Shown here piece after piece: positions 18,136 through 26,982 of a stretch of 64,000 bases of DNA; the stretch's first letter is position 1, and every line of letters starts with the position of its first letter. The position numbers and the translations under genes were made by a program. The notes under the pieces are model-generated. The model saw only the letters and a list, made by a program, of their open reading frames with translations. It was not told the DNA's origin and did no database searches. The stretch lies in contig CAMUJF010000008.1 of NCBI GenBank assembly GCA_947089135.1, forward strand, positions 1 through 64,000, given 5' to 3'. This stretch comes from an uncultured Clostridia bacterium (lineage in GTDB: Bacteria > Bacillota > Clostridia > Oscillospirales > Ruminococcaceae).

Positions 18136-20163
18136 TTGAAACAGCAGACAAATACAAGACGGCGCGGAAAAAAAGCGGCGATAGCGGCTGCGGCTGTGAT
18201 ACTTGCTGCGGGTGTAGGCTCGGCTTACTATATCAGAACAAACGTCTATGCCGATTCCGAGCAGCAGACAAATTACAGAGAATACGACGTATCCAAAGGA
18301 AATATAACCGTAGGAATTTCCGAAAGCGGAACGGCTTCGGTCGGACGTTCTTATACCACCTTTCCCGTAAGCGCGGAAATTGAGGAGGTCTATGTAAAAA
18401 CGGGTTCAAAGGTGAAAAACGGCGACAAAATCGCAAAACTAAATACTGACGATATTGACAAGATAAAATCTCAGTACGAGAAAAAGATCTCCGACGCCGA
18501 GGCGGAACTCAACACGGCAATAGCCGACAGAACAACAAAGCTTGCAGAGGCAAGAAAGACCTACGATACGAGCATAAACGAGGCGGGCTCCGCGGAGGAC
18601 GTATACGGACTGTCGCTTGAAAAAATACAGAACGATATTTCCGACGCGGGAAAAAACATCGAAAACCTGAAAAAGCAGCTTAATGAAAATGAGAAGCTGC
18701 TTGAAACATATCCCGACGACTTTAAAAAATATTCCGAATATGAAAGCAAATATAATGAATATTCCGATACATATGAGGAATACAGCAATATTTACGCAGG
18801 CTATGAAAAGGTTCTTAAGGAGTATGAAAAGGAACTGACCGCGCTTAATGACGAGTATAACGAATATATTGACAGCGTTTCAGAAGATCAAAGCAAAATA
18901 AAGGAACTGAAAGAAAATATTGATAAGACCAAAGAGGCTTACGAGGCTGCGGTTGAAAAATATGATTCCGCTCAGCAGGAAGCAAATGACACGGCACATC
19001 AAGACACGGGTTCGGATAACGGGTCATCTTCGGAAACGTCAACGGCGCAGAAAAATCTTAAATCGGCTTCAACCGAAAAAGACAAGGCGTACAATGCTTA
19101 TACCGAGGCTGAATCGGAATATAAGAAATACATTTCTCTTGAAAAAACATTGGAAATGCACATAGAAAACCACGAACTTAAAATTTCCAAGCAGCAGGAT
19201 AAGGTCGACGAATATAAAGAAATGATGGAAGAGTACTCCGAGATGATGTCTGATTTTCAAAAGGAAATGGATAAGCATAAGGTCGAATTTGACGAATACA
19301 AATCAGATTTTACCGATATTTACGGCAATCTTGACGAGGAGGACATCAAGGATAAAATTGAAAGCCTGAAAGCGGAAATCGAAAACGCCGAATATGATCT
19401 TGAAAATCTTGAAATAAACAAAAGCAGCTCGGAGTTCTCAGCATTGCAAAAGAAGCAGGACGCTGAGTTTGCCGCACAGAACGCCGATACAGTTTACAGT
19501 CAGACAGCCGCAAAGCTGGACAAGGACATTGCGGACAAACAGGAAGAATATGACACCCTCTGCCAGGAATACGACGAACTGACAGAAAACATGGGCGATG
19601 GAGTTTATCTTTATGCAGATTGTGACGGACAGGTGGCTTCGGTAAATGTTTCCGAGGGCGATACCATTATGGAAAACCAGATCGTGACAACGCTTACAAA
19701 TTCATCGGAGATCTATGTTTCAGCGGCTGTTTCCGAAAGCGATATTTCTTCCCTGTCGGTAGGACAGGAAACACAGGTAGTTTTCTCCGCATATGAAAAC
19801 ATGACGTTTGAGGGAGAGATCGACACCATTGCCGTTGAGCCTGCCCGTTCCTCCGGGTCGGTAAGTTATACGGTTACAGTAAAAGTCCAAGCTGAAGGAT
19901 ATGATATACGCGAGGGCATGACAGCGGATATAACCTTCCTGCAAAAACAGGCGGCAAACGTGCTTTATACGAACATCAATGCCATAACATTCCGCGACGG
20001 AGTATCCTATGTCACGGTCTATGACGAAAACCGAAATACCGTGGAAAAGCAGGTAACGACAGGTTTTTCCGACGGCAGATACGTGGAGATAACAAGCGGC
20101 GTTTCGGCGGGAGACAAGGTTCTGGCGGAGATCGCGCTCAGCGAAAACAATCGGAGGAGCTGA
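18136..20163 (+). CDS. MacA/HlyD-type efflux adaptor with long coiled coil
   Basis: 675-residue membrane-fusion (adaptor) protein of a MacAB-type ABC system. There is one N-terminal membrane helix (about 13-31) after a basic start, then a biotinyl-lipoyl-like half domain (FPVSAEIEEVYVKTGSKVKNGD), then an unusually long Glu/Lys/Tyr-rich coiled coil (about 105-480), the second lipoyl half (LYADCDGQVASVNVSEGDTI) and beta-barrel domains. It starts at TTG 18136, with GAGGAAAGGA 10 bases upstream; no ATG fits. First gene of a four-gene operon with permease, lipoprotein and ATPase. In a single-membrane cell it would bridge the permease and the wall or bind the substrate outside. Confidence 0.85.
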   Translation: MKQQTNTRRRGKKAAIAAAAVILAAGVGSAYYIRTNVYADSEQQTNYREYDVSKGNITVGISESGTASVGRSYTTFPVSAEIEEVYVKTGSKVKNGDKIAKLNTDDIDKIKSQYEKKISDAEAELNTAIADRTTKLAEARKTYDTSINEAGSAEDVYGLSLEKIQNDISDAGKNIENLKKQLNENEKLLETYPDDFKKYSEYESKYNEYSDTYEEYSNIYAGYEKVLKEYEKELTALNDEYNEYIDSVSEDQSKIKELKENIDKTKEAYEAAVEKYDSAQQEANDTAHQDTGSDNGSSSETSTAQKNLKSASTEKDKAYNAYTEAESEYKKYISLEKTLEMHIENHELKISKQQDKVDEYKEMMEEYSEMMSDFQKEMDKHKVEFDEYKSDFTDIYGNLDEEDIKDKIESLKAEIENAEYDLENLEINKSSSEFSALQKKQDAEFAAQNADTVYSQTAAKLDKDIADKQEEYDTLCQEYDELTENMGDGVYLYADCDGQVASVNVSEGDTIMENQIVTTLTNSSEIYVSAAVSESDISSLSVGQETQVVFSAYENMTFEGEIDTIAVEPARSSGSVSYTVTVKVQAEGYDIREGMTADITFLQKQAANVLYTNINAITFRDGVSYVTVYDENRNTVEKQVTTGFSDGRYVEITSGVSAGDKVLAEIALSENNRRS

Positions 20164-20167
20164 TTTT

Positions 20168-21538
20168 ATGCGTTTTACGGAGCTTATGAAAATGGTTTTT
20201 GTAAATATTTTTTCAAGCAAGTCCAAGTGCGCTCTTACCTCTTTGGGAATAGTTGCAGGCTCTGCTACTATTGTGCTTGTTATTGCGATCGGTCAGGGCG
20301 GAAAAATGGACGTTGCGGAGCAGTTCAAGAACCTTAACGCAGGAGCTGTGGAGGTCTCGGCGGGGCAGACGGCAGATTCCGTGATGGAGAGCATGATGGA
20401 GAATTTCGGCGGAGGAGGTATGCCGAGCTTCGGAGGCGGCAATGTACCCGATTTCGGAAACAGAGGAGGTATGCCGAATTCAGGCGGAAATTCCATGCCG
20501 AACAGAAGCAAAAGCTCGTCCCGGAGCGGCGGCCGCGCTTCATTCGGCGGTGCGGCGCGGTCTGGGGGAGTGACTCTTACCGAGCAGGACGTCGACGACA
20601 TAGCCGAGGTCGTGCCTAATATTGAGGCCATATCAATAATTGCAAGCGGCGAAGCAGCGGTCGAGGGCGGAGACCTCGAGGAGGAAACCGCATACACCGC
20701 GGCGGGTGTTATGCCTGAATACGCCGACATCAGCAATCTTGAGATACAATACGGCAGCTTTTTTGACGATTACGCCGAGGAGGACTGCGAAAAGGTCTGC
20801 GTACTTGGCTATAAAACCGCCCAGAGCATTTTCGGTGCGGCATATCTTGCAGCCGGAGATTACATTTCTATAGAGGGCAAAAATTATGAGGTTATCGGCG
20901 TACTTAGTTCGATGGGTACGGTGTCGTCGGGGTTAAGTCCCGATGAGACAATTTATTTACCCTATTCTACGGCAAAAAAATATGTGTTCGGCAACGCCGC
21001 CGAGCCTAAGATATCTGCTGTGGCTTCGGACGTTTCCGAGGTGGAAAACGTTATGGCGGACATTGAAACCGTTCTTGCACAAAATTACCCTGATGCGAAA
21101 TTTACAGTTACCGACGCAGGCAGCCAGATGGAAGCTGCGCAGAAATCCGCCAATACTTTGCAGACCCTGCTTATCGCAGTCGCGTCGATAGTTTTCGTGG
21201 TGGGCGGAATAGGCATTATGAATGTGCTGTTCGTTACTGTAAAGGAACGTACCGGAGAAATCGGTTTGCTTAAAGCCCTGGGCAGCAAAAAGCGTGTTAT
21301 TCTGCTTGAATTTTTGCTTGAAGCGGGAATGATCGCCGCGTTCGGCGGAATAGTCGGCGTGGGACTGGGTTACGCGCTTATTCCCGCTGTGGAGATGACA
21401 GGAACAAGAGCCGAACCCGTGATGACGGCAGGAATATTGTCGCTTGTGTTTGCTGTGGTCACAGGAACGATTTTCGGGTTTTACCCCGCATTGAAAGCCT
21501 CAAGGCTTACTCCTATTGAAGCTCTTGGAAGCGAATGA
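20168..21538 (+). CDS. MacB/FtsX-family ABC transporter permease with Gly-rich insert
   Basis: 456 residues with a MacB layout: one N-terminal membrane helix (about 20-40, preceded by FSSKSKCALTSLGI), a large extracytoplasmic MacB_PCD domain, and three C-terminal helices of the FtsX domain (IVFVVGGIGIMNVLFVTVKER, then LLEFLLEAGMIAAFGGIVG, then a final helix). Residues about 75-135 are an unusual Gly/Ser/Asn/Met-Pro-rich insert (MPSFGGGNVPDFGN). The ATPase is a separate gene two positions downstream. Probably expels or senses a peptide or lipophilic compound under the divergent two-component system. Confidence 0.87.
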   Translation: MRFTELMKMVFVNIFSSKSKCALTSLGIVAGSATIVLVIAIGQGGKMDVAEQFKNLNAGAVEVSAGQTADSVMESMMENFGGGGMPSFGGGNVPDFGNRGGMPNSGGNSMPNRSKSSSRSGGRASFGGAARSGGVTLTEQDVDDIAEVVPNIEAISIIASGEAAVEGGDLEEETAYTAAGVMPEYADISNLEIQYGSFFDDYAEEDCEKVCVLGYKTAQSIFGAAYLAAGDYISIEGKNYEVIGVLSSMGTVSSGLSPDETIYLPYSTAKKYVFGNAAEPKISAVASDVSEVENVMADIETVLAQNYPDAKFTVTDAGSQMEAAQKSANTLQTLLIAVASIVFVVGGIGIMNVLFVTVKERTGEIGLLKALGSKKRVILLEFLLEAGMIAAFGGIVGVGLGYALIPAVEMTGTRAEPVMTAGILSLVFAVVTGTIFGFYPALKASRLTPIEALGSE

Positions 21539-21557
21539 TTGAAAGGATCTGATATTT

Positions 21558-22157
21558 ATGAATAAAAAACATTGGTTTGCAATATTTGCGGTTATTTCCG
21601 CCATGATGACAGGCTGCACTGACAAAAGCGAAAACACTCTGCCTTCCGAAACAACGGCAGCGGTCAATAATTATACGGCGGCAGCTTCGGATATTACAGT
21701 TACCGGCGAGGTTATTTCAATAACAGGAAACGAGGTGACGCTTGCACTCGGTACATTGTCGGAAAAGCCTGCCGGTGAAAAAACCTCCGGTGAAAGGCGC
21801 GGCTCTTTGCGTGATGGTGAAGATTTTAACACCGGAGAAAGACCTGATTTTGAAAGCGGCGAAAAGCCCGATTGGAGTAACGGAGAAATGCCCGATTGGA
21901 GTAATGGTGAAAAGCCTGATTGGGGTAACGGAGAAATGCCCGATTTCGGTAATAATGAAAGGTTTGGCAGCAGAGAAAGAAAAAGCGGCGTGTCTGTCGA
22001 AAAGAGCGGTGAAGAAGCGACCTACATAATTCCCGTCGGTATGACAATAAACGGACTGACAGGACGGTCAACCGATTATTCGGGAATTTCGACAGGTATG
22101 GTTCTTACACTGACGGTAAACGAGGACGGCGTTGTCTGCGCCGCGAGTGTGGAATAG
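21558..22157 (+). CDS. Lipoprotein with GEKPDW tandem repeats in the efflux operon
   Basis: 199 residues. A signal peptide ends in a lipobox (MMTGC, lipidated Cys near residue 20). A beta-rich part (VTGEVISITGNEVTLAL) resembles the oligosaccharide-binding-like start of small extracytoplasmic domains. Residues about 90-130 contain five to six copies of GE(K/M)PDWSN-type repeats. The C-terminal part is again beta-rich (YIIPVGMTINGL). The repeats echo the Gly/Asn/Pro-rich insert of the neighbouring permease (VPDFGN), suggesting the two touch or bind the same ligand. No known family was recognised. Confidence 0.75.
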   Translation: MNKKHWFAIFAVISAMMTGCTDKSENTLPSETTAAVNNYTAAASDITVTGEVISITGNEVTLALGTLSEKPAGEKTSGERRGSLRDGEDFNTGERPDFESGEKPDWSNGEMPDWSNGEKPDWGNGEMPDFGNNERFGSRERKSGVSVEKSGEEATYIIPVGMTINGLTGRSTDYSGISTGMVLTLTVNEDGVVCAASVE

Positions 22158-22167
22158 GAGGACATAT

Positions 22168-22845
22168 ATGTCTGAAGCTGTAATTCGTATGAGCGGTATC
22201 AGAAAAAGCTATAAAATGGGCGAGAATATTCTGAATGTACTAAAAGGGATAAGCCTCACCGTAAGGGAGGGAGAGTTTTTAGCTGTGCTGGGTCCCTCCG
22301 GGTCGGGAAAGTCCACCCTTATGAACATTGCGGGCTGCATGGACAGTTTCGACGACGGAGAATTTTATCTGTCGGGGCTTGCAGTGCATAATATGAGCGA
22401 CGGAATGCTGACCGATGTGCGGAACAACTATATAGGATTTATCTTTCAAAAATATCATCTTATTGCCAAATATAACATTCTGAGGAATGTTATGATGCCG
22501 CTGCTGCTGAGGGGATATTCCTCAAAGGAGGCGGAAGCCGCCGCAAGGAAACATTTGGAGCAGTTGGGCATGGGCGATCGTATTGAGCATAAGCCGAATG
22601 AGCTTTCAGGAGGACAGCAGCAAAGAGCGGCTATAGCCCGCGCTCTTGTGGGAAATCCCAAGCTGCTTCTTGCAGACGAACCAACGGGCGCGCTGGACAG
22701 CGCAACCGGAAAGGAGGTTTTGAATCTGTTCCGTGAGTTGAATAATAAGGGACATACTATTGTTATGATTACCCATGATTTGAGCGTAGCACAAAACGCG
22801 GGACGGATCGTACGGATCGTTGACGGAGAGCTTTTTGAAGAATAA
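22168..22845 (+). CDS. MacB/LolD-type ABC transporter ATPase
   Basis: 225-residue nucleotide-binding subunit with Walker A GPSGSGKST, Q-loop FIFQKYHLI, signature LSGGQQQR, Walker B LLLADEPTGAL and an H-loop His (ITHDL). It powers the FtsX-type permease at 20168. The start follows AGGAGG by 7 bases; the upstream in-frame ATG at 22132 has no ribosome site. Last gene of the operon. Confidence 0.93.
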   Translation: MSEAVIRMSGIRKSYKMGENILNVLKGISLTVREGEFLAVLGPSGSGKSTLMNIAGCMDSFDDGEFYLSGLAVHNMSDGMLTDVRNNYIGFIFQKYHLIAKYNILRNVMMPLLLRGYSSKEAEAAARKHLEQLGMGDRIEHKPNELSGGQQQRAAIARALVGNPKLLLADEPTGALDSATGKEVLNLFRELNNKGHTIVMITHDLSVAQNAGRIVRIVDGELFEE

Positions 22846-22920
22846 TATCTATCAACATAACAATTAATTTTTATACATTTAGCGGATATTGCACATTGTA
22901 CTTGCAATAACTGTTTAACT

Positions 22921-22990
22921 ATGGCGTGTTGCCATTATCCGAAATGTCCGGATAGTGGCAACACGCCATAACATCTTCCTTACTGACGCC
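22921..22990. repeat. Dispersed hairpin element, copy A
   Basis: Stem ATGGCGTGTTGCCA / TGGCAACACGCCAT (22921-22934 with 22956-22969), capped by an inner stem ATCCG/CGGAT and followed by a TTACTGA...GCCC tail. The apex TATCCGAAATG-N2-CGGATA is shared, with identical 19-base spacing, by the element at 63834-63890. No T-run follows, so it is not a simple terminator, although it lies after the efflux operon. Confidence 0.6.
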
Positions 22991-23043
22991 CATTGCATAA
23001 GATTATTTCCTGACAACGTTTGTAACCAAACCAAGTCTGTACT

Positions 23044-23052
23044 CATACTATA
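23044..23052 (+). promoter_or_regulatory. Sporulation-type -10 element before cotJA
   Basis: CATACTATA matches the CATAnnnTA -10 pattern of mother-cell sigma factors (sigma-K; similar to sigma-E CATAcaaT), 41 bases before the cotJA start. The -35 is not clear. Consistent with the known mother-cell control of cotJ operons. Confidence 0.5.
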
Positions 23053-23092
23053 AAAAAGGTTAAGCTTTTTTATTAACCGGAAAGGAGAAGCT

Positions 23093-23293
23093 ATGTATAT
23101 AAGTATGAAATTATCGGAAAACGGTGAAATGACCGCTTTTCCTGCCGAAACTCCTATAGGAATGTGCTATGTGCCGTTCCAGCAGTGGGAGACTCCGTAC
23201 GCTGAAAATATCGCTCTTGAACGCGGAACGATTTTTCCAAGCCTCGATCTGCCATTCTGCGGAAAGGAGGTTTCCTGCGATGAACGGAAATAA
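23093..23293 (+). CDS. cotJA: Spore coat-associated protein CotJA
   Basis: 66 residues. The family core is clear: YVPFQQWETPYAENIALERG followed by TIFPSLDLPF. In Bacillus, CotJA is a small inner-coat protein made in the mother cell with CotJB and the catalase-like CotJC. GGAAAGGAG precedes the ATG. It overlaps cotJB by 14 bases. A sporulation-type -10 lies upstream. Confidence 0.88.
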   Translation: MYISMKLSENGEMTAFPAETPIGMCYVPFQQWETPYAENIALERGTIFPSLDLPFCGKEVSCDERK

Positions 23294-23534
23294 TCTTATG
23301 TGTGCGATCCAGATGTATGATTTTTATCTGTACGAGCTGAATCTTTATCTCGACACGCATCCAACAGACCAGAATGCTCTGAACTTGTTCAAAAAATACA
23401 CCGAACTGAGAAATGCGGCATATGAAGCCTATATAAACAAATACGGTCCGATAACCGCAGACCAGTCTTCAACAACCGAACGCTTTAACTGGGTCGATGA
23501 CCCCTGGCCTTGGGAAAGGAGCGCAAACCGATAA
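23280..23534 (+). CDS. cotJB: Spore coat protein CotJB
   Basis: 84 residues with family hallmarks: a helical ELNLYLDTHPTDQNAL segment, KYGPIT, and the C-terminal WVDDPWPWE motif. ATG 23280 is chosen because AAAGGAGG lies 9 bases upstream; a longer in-frame reading lacks a ribosome site. Its TAA overlaps the ATG of the truncated cotJC remnant (TAATG), preserving the usual cotJABC coupling. Confidence 0.9.
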   Translation: MNGNNLMCAIQMYDFYLYELNLYLDTHPTDQNALNLFKKYTELRNAAYEAYINKYGPITADQSSTTERFNWVDDPWPWERSANR

Positions 23535-23605
23535 TGTGGGCTTATGAAAAAAAATTATTATATTTATCATACACATTTAGAACTCGTTCACAAAAGCAGC
23601 ATTAA
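23534..23605 (+). pseudogene. cotJC: Truncated cotJC (5' end only)
   Basis: The ATG overlaps the cotJB stop and reads MWAYEKKLLYL, matching the MWxYEKKLxYP start of CotJC, the manganese-catalase-like coat protein of about 190 residues. Homology ends after about 10 codons and the frame stops at codon 24. The following DNA holds a transposase remnant in the opposite direction, so an insertion and deletion probably removed the rest. Confidence 0.7.
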
Positions 23606-23650
23606 AGTCCCTCCAATGGTACTTTTAATATACCATTTGAGGGACTTTTA
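23604..23650. terminator. Strong hairpin after cotJ remnant
   Basis: Stem AAAGTCCCTC with GAGGGACTTT, extended by AATGGTA / TACCATT after one mismatch, and T-rich on the right. It could terminate the cotJ transcript, but it overlaps the end of the transposase remnant and may equally derive from the mobile element. Confidence 0.6.
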
Positions 23651-23744
23651 CATTGTATCTGCGAGTTGCTGCCGTTACTCCTTTTTTCATAGAATATTCT
23701 ATTATGGCTTGGCGGCGGCGGGTGATTTGTGTTACAGTATTCAT
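23625..23744 (-). pseudogene. Transposase N-terminal remnant (helix-turn-helix)
   Basis: A 39-codon minus-strand frame from ATG 23744 reads MNTVTQITRRRQAIIEYSMK then KGVTAATRRYNVKVPQMVY and stops. This is the typical start of IS3/IS481-type transposases (HTH, 'K-G-x-T-x-A-x-R-x-Y-x-V'). The catalytic core is missing. It lies directly at the break point of cotJC. Family level is inference from the pattern. Confidence 0.55.
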
Positions 23745-23886
23745 AGCGGATCTGCTGACCTCCTGTTCCTTTTATTTCTCGCAACTTAACTGTAACACAG
23801 GGTTTGCTTTTCCGCTGCTCTTTTTTACTTTTGTTACGAGTCTATTGTAAGCCTACAGTATATATTAAAAATGTTCCTAAGCCTTA
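23745..23886. other. Short intergenic stretch right of the transposase remnant
   Basis: No gene seen. Contains GTTACAGTATT at its left border and CTGTAACACAGGG near 23790, an imperfect inverted pair around 50 bases apart that could be a trace of an element end. Confidence 0.3.
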
Positions 23887-23915
23887 TTGCAATAACGGGA
23901 AAAATATGCTATACT
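23887..23915 (+). promoter_or_regulatory. Promoter of carboxynorspermidine synthase-like gene
   Basis: TTGCAA (23887-23892), 17-base spacer, TATACT (23910-23915), about 105 bases before the ATG. Confidence 0.65.
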
Positions 23916-24020
23916 GATACCGTGGACGTACAGAATTACAAGATATTGTCTTAATTTCCGCAAATTTCCCGCGTAAAATTTCTGTAGGTTCAACTTTTCA
24001 GCGAGAAAGGGATAGTTCAA

Positions 24021-25223
24021 ATGGGAAGAGCATTGATCATCGGCTGCGGCGGAGTAGCCTCCGTAGTCATTCACAAGTGCTGTCAGAACTCCGAGGTCTT
24101 TGAGGAAATTATGATAGCGTCACGTACAAAGTCCAAATGCGACGCTTTAATGGAAAAGCTCCAGCCGGCAACCAAAACAAAAATATCCACCGCAAAGGTA
24201 GACGCGGACAGCGTAAGCGAGCTTACCGCCCTTATGAGGGAATACAAGCCCGAAATATGCATAAACGTGGCTCTGCCATATCAGGATCTTACAATAATGG
24301 ACGCCTGCCTTGAATGCGGAGTTCACTATATGGATACCGCAAACTATGAGCCTGAGGATACCGCAAAGTTTGAGTACAAATGGCAGTGGGCGTACCGTGA
24401 AAAATTTGAAAAGGCGGGACTCACCGCACTGCTCGGCAGCGGCTTTGACCCCGGCGTTACCGGAGTATTCTGCGCCTACGCTCAGAAGCATTATTTCGAT
24501 GAGATAAATTATATCGACATTCTTGACTGCAACGCGGGAGATCACGGCTATCCTTTTGCCACAAACTTTAATCCCGAAATAAATATCCGCGAAGTATCCG
24601 CAAAGGGCAGCTATATCGAGGACGGCAAATGGGTCGAGACTGAGCCTATGGAAATAAAGCGTGTCTACGATTTCCCCGAAATAGGCGAAAAGGATATGTA
24701 CCTGCTCCACCACGAGGAGCTTGAATCTCTTGCTTTGAATATAAAAGGCATTAAGCGCATACGCTTCTTTATGACTTTCGGACAAAGCTATCTTACGCAT
24801 CTGAAATGTCTTGAAAACGTAGGCATGACCTCCATAAAGCCTATTATGTACGAGGGCAGAGAAATAGTTCCGCTCCAGTTCCTTAAAGCTGTTCTCCCCG
24901 ACCCTGCCTCGCTGGGTTCCAGAACCAAGGGAAAGACCAACATCGGCTGCATAATGCAGGGCTTTAAGGACGGCAAGCCTGTCAAGTATTACGTTTACAA
25001 CGTTTGCGACCACGAGGAATGCTATAAGGAAGTGGGCTCACAGGCGATATCCTACACCACAGGTGTACCCGCAATGATAGGCGCGATGATGATACTTACT
25101 GGAAAATGGAAAAAAGCGGGCGTATGGAACATAGAAGAGTTCGATCCCGACCCGTTTATGGAGGCTCTCAACAAGTGGGGACTTCCATGGAAAGAAAGCT
25201 TTGAGCCAAAGCATGTCGATTGA
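24021..25223 (+). CDS. Carboxynorspermidine synthase-like (saccharopine dehydrogenase family)
   Basis: 400 residues. An N-terminal Rossmann fold, MGRALIIGCGGVASVVIHKC, binds NAD(P)H. Family motifs include VALPYQDLTIMDACLECGVH, YMDTANYEPEDTA and LLGSGFDPGVTGVFCAYA, characteristic of carboxy(nor)spermidine dehydrogenases of gut bacteria. These join aspartate semialdehyde to a diamine, the reductive step of the alternative spermidine route. The decarboxylase partner (nspC) is not in the window. Monocistronic, with its own promoter and a strong terminator. Confidence 0.88.
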   Translation: MGRALIIGCGGVASVVIHKCCQNSEVFEEIMIASRTKSKCDALMEKLQPATKTKISTAKVDADSVSELTALMREYKPEICINVALPYQDLTIMDACLECGVHYMDTANYEPEDTAKFEYKWQWAYREKFEKAGLTALLGSGFDPGVTGVFCAYAQKHYFDEINYIDILDCNAGDHGYPFATNFNPEINIREVSAKGSYIEDGKWVETEPMEIKRVYDFPEIGEKDMYLLHHEELESLALNIKGIKRIRFFMTFGQSYLTHLKCLENVGMTSIKPIMYEGREIVPLQFLKAVLPDPASLGSRTKGKTNIGCIMQGFKDGKPVKYYVYNVCDHEECYKEVGSQAISYTTGVPAMIGAMMILTGKWKKAGVWNIEEFDPDPFMEALNKWGLPWKESFEPKHVD

Positions 25224-25349
25224 TACAACGTCTCCGAACGGCATATTCTTCCGTCCGTTTACAGGGTAACAGTGTAAATAAAGATTTTCTGCTTGGGAGC
25301 CATCGCTGCTGATAATCCCAAACCGTCAAATACAATTTTTTTCAAACTT

Positions 25350-25382
25350 CGGCGTTTGCATTTTTGTCAAACGCCGTTTTTG
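25350..25382 (+). terminator. Terminator after carboxynorspermidine synthase-like gene
   Basis: Stem CGGCGTTTG / CAAACGCCG around an 8-9 base loop, followed by TTTTTGTATTTT. It lies 127 bases past the stop. Confidence 0.85.
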
Positions 25383-25507
25383 TATTTTAAAAAAATGAAT
25401 AAATGAATAACCCTCGCTGTTTTTGAAAATACTATATCAAAACAAAATCACAAGGCGGCTCGCGGATATTGTGCGGTACTGCCTGATATTCTGAAAGGAT
25501 AGATAAT

Positions 25508-26884
25508 ATGAAAAAACAACTTGGATTAATTCTTTCGGCAACGATTGCCGCGCCGTTTATTTTTGCTGCTTGCGGAGGAGACGATTCCTCCGGCGGAAAT
25601 GGCGGAAACGAAAACGGAAACGGGAAATCCGCAGCAGTACGTTTCCTTAATTTCAAGCCGGAAATAGCCACGGCATATGAGGAAATAGCTGCAAAGTACA
25701 AAGAGGAAACAGGCAAGACTGTCATTGTGGAAACAGCCGCAAACAATACCTACGAGCAGACCCTGAGCGCTAAAATGGCGACAAGCGAAGCTCCCACTAT
25801 CTTTCAGGTGAACGGTCCCCGCGGCTATGCGAACTGGAAAGACTACTGCGCCGACCTGTCAGGGACAGAGCTTTACGCTCATCTTACCGACAAGAGCATG
25901 GCTCTAACCGTTGACGGAAAGGCTTACGGTATACCGTACGCTGTAGAGGGGTACGGCATCATCTACAACGACGAAATTATGGAAAGATATTTTGATATGC
26001 CCGACAAAGCCGTTTCCTTTGATGATACGGACGACATAAAAAACTTTGCGGACCTTAAAACAGTAGTCGAGGATATGCAGTCCAAAAGGGACGCTTTGGG
26101 AATAAAGGGCGTTTTTGCGAGTACTTCACTGAAGCCCGGCGACGACTGGCGTTGGCAGACTCACCTTGCAAACGTTCCTATTTACTACGAATTTAACAAT
26201 AACGGAGTTGACCTTACGGGAGACGGAACAAAGGAAATTTCCTTTCAATACGGTCAGAATTTCAGAAATATTTTCGACCTGTATATCAATAATTCTACCG
26301 TTGACAGAAAAGTTCTCGGCTCGAAGATAACAGACGAATCAATGGCAGAATTCGCTCTCGGCGAATGCGCAATGGTACAGAACGGAAACTGGGCGTGGAG
26401 CCAGATAAACGGCATCAGCGGAAACGTGGTTACCGCCGACAATATCAAATATCTTCCCATCTACACCGGAATGGACGGCGAGGAAAATCAGGGGCTTTGT
26501 ATCGGTACGGAAAACTTTTTCTGCATAAATTCCCAGGCAGATGAAGCCTTGCAAAAGGACGCCGCCGATTTCCTTTACTGGCTCAATTCCAGTGAAAGCG
26601 GCAAGAGCTACGTTACGGGAAGCCTTGGCTTTATCGCTCCCTTTGACACCTTTAACGACTCCGAAAGACCCGAAGACCCGCTTACCCATGAAGTCCTTGA
26701 CTGGATGGACGAGGACGGCATACAAAATATACCGTGGAATTTCACCATTTTCCCCAGCCAGAATTTCAAGGACGATTTCGGCGCGGCTTTGCTCCAGTAC
26801 GCTCAGGGAAGTCTTGAATGGCAGGACGTTGAAGACGCTGTAAAATCAAGCTGGAAAACCGAAAGCGCAAATCTGGAACAGTAA
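25508..26884 (+). CDS. Sugar ABC transporter substrate-binding lipoprotein
   Basis: 458-residue family 1 extracellular solute-binding protein. The signal peptide ends in a lipobox (FAAC, lipidated Cys near 22), followed by a Gly/Asn/Asp linker. The core has the usual pattern of these proteins (VRFLNFKPEIATAYEEIAAKY at the start of lobe 1; a WxWSQINGISG region in lobe 2). It captures an oligosaccharide outside the cell for the two permeases that follow. No ATPase is adjacent; such importers commonly share a general MsmK-type ATPase. Confidence 0.92.
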   Translation: MKKQLGLILSATIAAPFIFAACGGDDSSGGNGGNENGNGKSAAVRFLNFKPEIATAYEEIAAKYKEETGKTVIVETAANNTYEQTLSAKMATSEAPTIFQVNGPRGYANWKDYCADLSGTELYAHLTDKSMALTVDGKAYGIPYAVEGYGIIYNDEIMERYFDMPDKAVSFDDTDDIKNFADLKTVVEDMQSKRDALGIKGVFASTSLKPGDDWRWQTHLANVPIYYEFNNNGVDLTGDGTKEISFQYGQNFRNIFDLYINNSTVDRKVLGSKITDESMAEFALGECAMVQNGNWAWSQINGISGNVVTADNIKYLPIYTGMDGEENQGLCIGTENFFCINSQADEALQKDAADFLYWLNSSESGKSYVTGSLGFIAPFDTFNDSERPEDPLTHEVLDWMDEDGIQNIPWNFTIFPSQNFKDDFGAALLQYAQGSLEWQDVEDAVKSSWKTESANLEQ

Positions 26885-26982
26885 AATATGATCTGCAAAT
26901 AAAAGAGAAAAATAGAAATGAAAGCGGAAATACGGAAACGCAACAGGAAAATGGTTTCCTCCGTCGGAAAGGACTGATAACA

